Source of the DNA: ZC4RG20 sp036381515
GTDB taxonomy: Bacteria; Pseudomonadota; Gammaproteobacteria; Steroidobacterales; Rariloculaceae
Assembly (NCBI GenBank): GCA_036381515.1
Contig: DASVCR010000015.1
Location: 1 to 64,000 of the forward strand
Length of the DNA stretch: 64,000 bases
Direction: 5' to 3'
Notes under the pieces: generated by a model
The model's database searches: none
Seen by the model: only the letters and a program-made list of their open reading frames with translations
What the model was told of the DNA's origin: nothing
Program-made: the position numbers and the translations under genes
Part shown: positions 59,407-64,000 of the stretch, piece after piece
Layout of the letters: the number at the start of each line of letters is the position of its first letter
Position numbering within the stretch: position 1 is the stretch's first letter

Positions 59407-60795
59407 ATGATCGATGCGGTGCTGCTCGCGAGGGTCCAGTTCGCGTTCACCGTCACCTTTCACATCCTGTTCCCCGCGTTCACGATAGGGCTCGCGAGCT
59501 GGCTCGCGATGCTCGAGTTCCTGTGGCTGCGCACCGGTAAGCCTGCGTACGAGAGCCTGTACCGGTTCTGGGTCAAGGTCTTCGCCGTGTCCTTCGGCAT
59601 GGGCGTCGTTTCCGGGATCGTGATGAGCTTTCAGTTCGGCACGAACTGGAGCGTCTTCACGGAAGCGTCCGCGAACGTGATCGGGCCGCTGCTCGGCTAC
59701 GAGGTGCTGACCGCGTTTTTCCTCGAGGCGACGTTCCTCGGCATCATGCTGTTCGGCATCGGGCGCGTGCCGCGTGCGGTGCACTTCTTCGCGACGCTGA
59801 TGGTCGCGCTCGGCACGCTGCTCTCCGCGTTCTGGATCCTCGCCGCGAACAGCTGGATGCACACGCCGGCGGGGTACGTCTACGAGGACGGCGTGTTCTA
59901 TCCGGACAGCTGGCTCGCGATCGTCTTCAACCCGTCGTTCCCGTACCGCTTCGCGCACATGGTCGTCGCGTCGTACCTGTCGACGTGCTTCATCATCGCC
60001 GGCATCGCCGCGTCGTATCTGCTGGACGGCCGCTTCCCGCGCCGCTCGGGTCTGACGCTCAGGCTTGCCGTGATCTTCGCGAGCATCGTCGTGCCGCTGC
60101 AGGTCGTGATCGGCGACCTGCACGGGCTCAACACGCAGGAGCACCAGCCGATCAAGGTCGCCGCGATGGAAGGCAACTGGGAGTCGCGGACGAACGCTCC
60201 GGCGCTCTTGTTCGCGATTCCGGACGAGGCCGCCGAGCGCAATCGCTTCGAGATCGGCATCCCCGGCCTCGCGAGCCTGATCCTGCAGCACGACGTCGAC
60301 GGTCGCATCGCGGGCCTTACGGACGTCCCGCGCGACGAGCGCCCGCCGGTCGGATGGGTGTTCTATTCGTTCCGGGTCATGGTCGGGCTCGGGCTCTTGA
60401 TGCTGTTCGCCGCGTGGACCGGTCTCTATCACCTGTGGCGCGGCACGCTCGAGACGACGCGCTGGCTCCTCAGGCTCTTCCGCTGGATGACGCCCGCCGG
60501 CCTGATCGCGGTCCTCGCCGGCTGGTTCGTGACCGAGATCGGCCGGCAGCCGTACCTCGTGTACGGGATGATGCGCACGTCCGAAGGCATCTCGCCCGTG
60601 CCGGGCGCGAGCGTCGGCACGTCGCTCGCGCTTTTCGTCCTCGTGTACGGCGTCGTGTTCGGCGCCGGCGTGTACTACGTGCTGAAGCTGATCCGGCACG
60701 GGCCCGTCGACGTCGAGCGCCCGGCGCGGGAGGGGGAGGCGACCGTGCGTCGGCCGCTCTCCGTCCCGGCGGACACGATCGAGGATCCGGTCTGA
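59407..60795 (+). CDS. cydA: Cytochrome bd-type quinol oxidase subunit I, cyanide-insensitive (short Q-loop) type
   Basis: Subunit I of a bd oxidase that oxidises quinol and reduces O2 to water in the inner membrane. The 462-residue length and the short loop after residue 250 fit the CioA/short-Q-loop class, not the 522-residue E. coli type. Expected heme ligands are present: His19 in TVTFHILFP, His184 in RFAHMVVAS and Met325 in FRVMVGLG. Glu99 and Glu107 (LGYEVLTAFFLEATFLG) form the proton path, and the quinol-site residues Lys250 and Glu255 occur in QPIKVAAMEGNW. Near the C-terminus is GWFVTEIGRQPY. Translation of cydB starts inside its stop codon (TGATG). Confidence 0.95.
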   Translation: MIDAVLLARVQFAFTVTFHILFPAFTIGLASWLAMLEFLWLRTGKPAYESLYRFWVKVFAVSFGMGVVSGIVMSFQFGTNWSVFTEASANVIGPLLGYEVLTAFFLEATFLGIMLFGIGRVPRAVHFFATLMVALGTLLSAFWILAANSWMHTPAGYVYEDGVFYPDSWLAIVFNPSFPYRFAHMVVASYLSTCFIIAGIAASYLLDGRFPRRSGLTLRLAVIFASIVVPLQVVIGDLHGLNTQEHQPIKVAAMEGNWESRTNAPALLFAIPDEAAERNRFEIGIPGLASLILQHDVDGRIAGLTDVPRDERPPVGWVFYSFRVMVGLGLLMLFAAWTGLYHLWRGTLETTRWLLRLFRWMTPAGLIAVLAGWFVTEIGRQPYLVYGMMRTSEGISPVPGASVGTSLALFVLVYGVVFGAGVYYVLKLIRHGPVDVERPAREGEATVRRPLSVPADTIEDPV

Positions 60796-61799
60796 TGGAG
60801 GGGGACTGGCTGCCGCTCGTGTGGCTCCTCCTGATCGCGTTCGCGATCTTCATGTACGTGCTGCTCGACGGGTTCGTCCTCGGCATTGGCATCCTCTTTC
60901 CGTTCGCGCCGTCCGACGACGACCGGGACGCGATGATGATGTCCGTCGCGCCGATCTGGGACGGCAACGAGACCTGGCTCGTCCTCGGCGTCGGCGGTCT
61001 GCTCGCCGTGTTTCCGATCGCGTATGCGATCGTCCTGCCGGCGCTCTACCTGCCGTTCATCTTCATGCTGCTGGGCCTGATCTTTCGCGGCATCGCGTTC
61101 GAGTTCCGCTTCAAGGCGGACAAGAGCAGGCCGATCTGGGACCGGTCGTTCCAGATCGGCTCGATCGTCGCGACGTTCTTCCAGGGCGTCGTGCTCGGCT
61201 CGTTCGTGCGCGGCTTCGAGACGCAAGGCGACACGTTCGCGGGCGGCACGCTCGATTGGCTCACGCCGTTCGGCCTCCTGGTCGGCGTCGCGCTCGTGCT
61301 GGGCTACGCGCTCCTCGGCAGCACGTGGCTGATCATCAAGGCGCCGGGCAAGCTCGAGGACTGGGCGCGGCACGTCTCCGTCAGGCTGCTTTTCGCCGTG
61401 CTCGCGGCGATCGCGCTGATCAGCGTCTGGGTTGCGTTCCTGAACGAGACGATCCAGGCGCGCTGGTTCTCGCTGCCGAACTTCTACGTGCTGTCGCAGG
61501 TGCCGCTTGCGACGGCCGTGACGGGCTTCCTGCACTGGTACACGACGAGGAAAGGCTATCGGCTCGCCCCGTTCGTGCTGACGATGGTGCTGTTCACGCT
61601 CGGCTATCTCGGCCTCGCCATCAGCCTGTGGCCGAACATCGTGCCGCACGAGATCCCGTACTGGGAGGCCGCGGCCCACCGTGACACGCAGCTCTTCACT
61701 CTGATCGGCGCGATCATCACGCTGCCGGCGATCTTCTTCTACACGACGTATTCGTATTACGTCTTCCGCGGCAAGGTCCAGCGCGACCTGACTTACTGA
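60795..61799 (+). CDS. cydB: Cytochrome bd-type quinol oxidase subunit II
   Basis: Subunit II of the bd oxidase, 334 residues, the length expected of the cyanide-insensitive (CioB-like) type. It starts with WLPLVWLLLIAFAIFMYVLL followed by DGFVLGIGILFPF, and contains APIWDGNETWLVLGVGGLLA, both signatures of the family. Eight or nine membrane helices are evident. The ATG at 60795 overlaps the cydA stop, giving tight coupling. No cydX-like small gene follows; after 9 bp comes a palindromic repeat. Confidence 0.95.
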   Translation: MEGDWLPLVWLLLIAFAIFMYVLLDGFVLGIGILFPFAPSDDDRDAMMMSVAPIWDGNETWLVLGVGGLLAVFPIAYAIVLPALYLPFIFMLLGLIFRGIAFEFRFKADKSRPIWDRSFQIGSIVATFFQGVVLGSFVRGFETQGDTFAGGTLDWLTPFGLLVGVALVLGYALLGSTWLIIKAPGKLEDWARHVSVRLLFAVLAAIALISVWVAFLNETIQARWFSLPNFYVLSQVPLATAVTGFLHWYTTRKGYRLAPFVLTMVLFTLGYLGLAISLWPNIVPHEIPYWEAAAHRDTQLFTLIGAIITLPAIFFYTTYSYYVFRGKVQRDLTY

Positions 61800-61808
61800 A
61801 GTCGTCAC

Positions 61809-61849
61809 GTGTCAGACACCATTTTCCGAAGGAAAATGGTGTCTGACAC
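61809..61849. repeat. GTGTCAGACACC palindrome between cydB and the GMC gene
   Basis: Arms 61809-61827 and 61831-61849 (19 bp, perfect) flank a GAA loop. The core TGTCAGACACC and the A/T plus CC inner segment match the insert in dnaE2 and the copies near infA. It begins 10 bp after the cydB stop. Confidence 0.95.
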
Positions 61850-61921
61850 AACCCGTCGCCTTGACACGGCCGAAGCCCTCCCATGAACATGACGACGGCT
61901 CGGGGGAGGGGCCTTGCTTCG

Positions 61922-63607
61922 ATGTCGACGCCAACGAACGAATACGACGCGATCGTCGTCGGTTCCGGGATCTCGGGAGGATGGGCGGCGAAGGAGCTGA
62001 CCGAGCAGGGGCTCACCGTGCTGCTGCTCGAGCGCGGCAAGAACATCGAGCACGTCAAGGACTACGTGAACGCGTTCAAGGCGCCGTGGGAGTATCCGCA
62101 CCGCGGCCGGCGCACGCGTGCGATGGAAGAGGCGTATCCGGTGCTGCGCCGCGACTACCCGCTGAACGAGAAGAACCTCGACTGGTGGGCGTCGGACCAG
62201 GATTCGCCCTACACGGAGATCAAGCGCTTCGACTGGTTCCGTGCGTATCAGGTGGGCGGCCGCTCGCTGCTCTGGGGCAGGCAAAGCTATCGCTTGAGCG
62301 ACTTCGACTTCGAGGCGAACGCGCGCGACGGCGTCGGCGCGGACTGGCCGATCCGCTATGCGGACCTCGCGCCATGGTACGACTACGTCGAGCGCCACGC
62401 GGGCATCTCGGGCTCGCGTGAAGGGCTGCCGCAGCTTCCCGACGGCGAGTTCCAGCCGCCGATGCCGCTGAACTGCGGGGAGGAGATGATCGCGCGGCGC
62501 CTCGAGAACCTGTTCGACGGGCGCCGCAGGATCATTCCCGGCCGCGTCGCGAACCTGACGCGGCCGTTGCCCGGACGCTCGCCGTGCCAGTATCGCGATG
62601 CGTGCTGGCTCGGCTGCCCGTACGGCGGGTACTTCAGCACGCAGTCGTCGACGCTGCCGGCTGCGATGGCAACGGGGCGCCTGACGCTCGAGCCCTTCTC
62701 GATCGTGACCGAGGTGCTCTACGACCGCGATCGCCGGCGCGCAACGGGCGTGCAGGCGCTCGACGCCGTGACCGAGAGCGTGACCGAGTATCGCGCGCGG
62801 ATCATCTTCCTCTGCGCGTCGACGCTGAACACGACGTGGATCCTGATGCGCTCGGCCACCGACGTGTGGCCCGGCGGGCTCGGCAGCAGCTCCGGCGAGC
62901 TCGGCCACAATCTGATGGACCACCATTTCCGCGTCGGCGCCGAAGGCGATCTCGACGGGCTCGACGACCGCTACTACTACGGGCGCCGGCCGACCGGCTT
63001 CTATATCCCGCGCTATCGGAACCTGTTCGGCGATCGGCGCGAGTACCTGCGCGGGTTCGGCTACCAGGGCAGCGCGAGCCGGCGCGGCTGGGAGCGGGCG
63101 GTCGGCGAGCTCGGCATCGGCGCCGAGTTCAAGGACCGGATCGCGGAGCCGGGCGGCTGGCGGATCGGCGCGACCGCGTTCGGCGAGATGCTGCCGAATC
63201 ACGCGAACCGCGTGACGCTCGACGAGTCCCGCCGCGACAAGTGGGGCCTGCCGGTCCTCGCGATCGATTGCGCGCTCGGCGAGAACGAACGGCTCATGCG
63301 CCGCGACATGATGAACGACATGGCCGAGATGCTCGAGGCGTGCGGCGTCAAGAACGTGCGCACGTACGAGACGGATTACGCGCCGGGCATGGGCATTCAC
63401 GAGATGGGCACGGCGCGCATGGGTCGCGACCCGCGGACGTCCGTGCTGAACGAGTGGAATCAGGTTTGGGACGCGCCGAACGTGTTCGTGACCGACGGCG
63501 CATGCATGCCGTCGTCCGGTTGCCAGAACCCGTCGCTGACGTACATGGCGCTGACCGCGCGCGCGGCGAATCATGCCGTCGAGGAGCTGCGCCGGCGCAA
63601 TCTGTGA
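61922..63607 (+). CDS. GMC family FAD-dependent oxidoreductase (gluconate/sorbitol dehydrogenase large-subunit type)
   Basis: The 561-residue flavoprotein begins at YDAIVVGSGISGGWAAKEL, the GxGxxG FAD-binding fold, and closes with GIHEMGTARMG and FVTDGACMPSSGCQNPSLT, the GMC C-terminal signatures. Intermediate motifs are YQVGGRSLLWGRQSYRLSDFD and the Cys-rich CQYRDACWLGCPYGG, which may bind a metal or iron-sulfur cluster (inference). The ATG at 61922 is preferred because GGGGAGGGG precedes it; ATG 61883 is possible. The next gene encodes the small-subunit partner. Substrate (sugar acid, alcohol or polyol) cannot be told from sequence. No signal peptide is evident, so export would depend on the partner's signal. 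Confidence 0.9.
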   Translation: MSTPTNEYDAIVVGSGISGGWAAKELTEQGLTVLLLERGKNIEHVKDYVNAFKAPWEYPHRGRRTRAMEEAYPVLRRDYPLNEKNLDWWASDQDSPYTEIKRFDWFRAYQVGGRSLLWGRQSYRLSDFDFEANARDGVGADWPIRYADLAPWYDYVERHAGISGSREGLPQLPDGEFQPPMPLNCGEEMIARRLENLFDGRRRIIPGRVANLTRPLPGRSPCQYRDACWLGCPYGGYFSTQSSTLPAAMATGRLTLEPFSIVTEVLYDRDRRRATGVQALDAVTESVTEYRARIIFLCASTLNTTWILMRSATDVWPGGLGSSSGELGHNLMDHHFRVGAEGDLDGLDDRYYYGRRPTGFYIPRYRNLFGDRREYLRGFGYQGSASRRGWERAVGELGIGAEFKDRIAEPGGWRIGATAFGEMLPNHANRVTLDESRRDKWGLPVLAIDCALGENERLMRRDMMNDMAEMLEACGVKNVRTYETDYAPGMGIHEMGTARMGRDPRTSVLNEWNQVWDAPNVFVTDGACMPSSGCQNPSLTYMALTARAANHAVEELRRRNL

Positions 63608-63645
63608 CGATGCGCCCCTGCACACGCGGAAGCGAAGGAGTGCCG

Positions 63646-64000
63646 ATGGAGAACGAGTCGAAGCCGCACGTTCCCCCTGTTCGCCTGTGGACGCGCCGCG
63701 AAGCGATCGAGCGGGTGAGCCTGCTGCTCGGCGGCACGGCGCTCGTCGGGCAAAGCGCGATGCTTGCCGGATGCGCGACACCGCGCGCGGTCGACGACGC
63801 GGGCACGGCCGAGGCCGCCGCAAGCCCGTTCACCGACGACGAGATCGCCCTGCTCGACGAGATTGCGGACACGATCCTGCCCGAGACGGACACGCCGGGG
63901 GCGAAGGCCGCGGGCGTCGGGCCGTTCATCGCGCTGATGGTCGCGGACGCGTACACCGAGCGCGACCAGCGCGTCTTCAAGGACGGGCTCCGCGCGCTCG
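63646..64000 (+). CDS. Gluconate 2-dehydrogenase subunit 3-like protein (3' end off the window)
   Basis: About 118 codons are visible. The N-terminus has TRREAIERVSLLLGGTAL, a twin-Arg-type signal, and a lipobox-like MLAGCA with Cys at about residue 45. A predicted Tat-exported lipoprotein is therefore likely. The mature part FTDDEIALLDEIADTILPET followed by DTPGAKAAGVGPFI is characteristic of the gluconate 2-dehydrogenase subunit 3 family, which carries its GMC partner across the membrane by piggy-back export. GAAGGAG lies 7 nt upstream of the ATG. A cytochrome c subunit often follows in such operons and would be outside this window. Confidence 0.88.
   Translation, partial: MENESKPHVPPVRLWTRREAIERVSLLLGGTALVGQSAMLAGCATPRAVDDAGTAEAAASPFTDDEIALLDEIADTILPETDTPGAKAAGVGPFIALMVADAYTERDQRVFKDGLRAL

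Noticed and set aside
61861..61889. Promoter for the GMC gene from TTGACA at 61861
   Set aside because: The -35 is perfect, but no acceptable -10 is found at 16-19 bp spacing.

Overview
The window is a high-GC bacterial chromosome segment, read as an uncultured gammaproteobacterium of the Steroidobacterales/Nevskiales/Xanthomonadales type (inference from gene content and order, not a database match). The evidence is a chain of gammaproteobacterial gene blocks: lolCED beside mfd; comEC-exbB-exbD-msbA-lpxK-kdsB-LMW phosphatase convergent with rne; rne divergent from rluC; yceD-rpmF-plsX-fabH; a lexA-imuA-imuB-dnaE2 mutasome cassette; gspCDEF; clpS-clpA facing infA-aat; and ftsK-lolA-(vanZ-like)-serS.

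Layout. 1-2540 (minus): the N-terminal half of Mfd, a 541-bp non-coding gap with a long hairpin, and a small secreted protein. 2690-14181 (plus): lipoprotein release (LolCED), DNA uptake (ComEC), an ExbBD proton channel, lipid A flippase and synthesis (MsbA, LpxK), CMP-Kdo synthesis and a phosphatase. 14226-18739: RNase E with a long structured leader, RluC, and Maf converging on RluC. 18822-22679: YceD, L32, PlsX, FabH and an L,D-transpeptidase. 22917-23213 (minus): a Lpp/OprI-like lipoprotein. 23428-29475: the SOS mutasome operon with a LexA box. 29486-35832 (minus): a small acidic protein and type II secretion GspF, E, D, C. 36033-45896: ClpS/ClpA, IF-1/Aat/GNAT, FtsK, LolA, VanZ-like, SerS. 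46050-59234: accessory region with two paralogous exported monoheme propeller proteins, a soluble hybrid histidine kinase, an ABC exporter, a Pat-like acetyltransferase and a DUF6152 protein. 59407-64000: cyanide-insensitive-type cytochrome bd oxidase, a GMC flavoprotein dehydrogenase and its small subunit (cut by the window end).

Much of the window serves the envelope: LolA and LolCED move lipoproteins, the Lpp-like protein and L,D-transpeptidase could form an outer membrane-peptidoglycan tether, and MsbA/LpxK/KdsB build lipopolysaccharide. The right end looks like a respiratory module that could carry electrons from a periplasmic or membrane-bound GMC dehydrogenase and monoheme proteins to quinol and a bd oxidase. 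That link is inference from adjacency.

The most unusual signals are: (1) a family of GGTGTCAGACACC-cored palindromes at three loci, one of them a perfect 27-bp-arm hairpin inserted in frame in dnaE2; (2) the pair of carboxypeptidase-regulatory/CxxCH/beta-propeller proteins of unknown function with a shared candidate axial Met; (3) a second inverted-repeat family that supplies the C-terminus of an ABC exporter; (4) several promoters placed so close to ATG that the transcripts would be leaderless.
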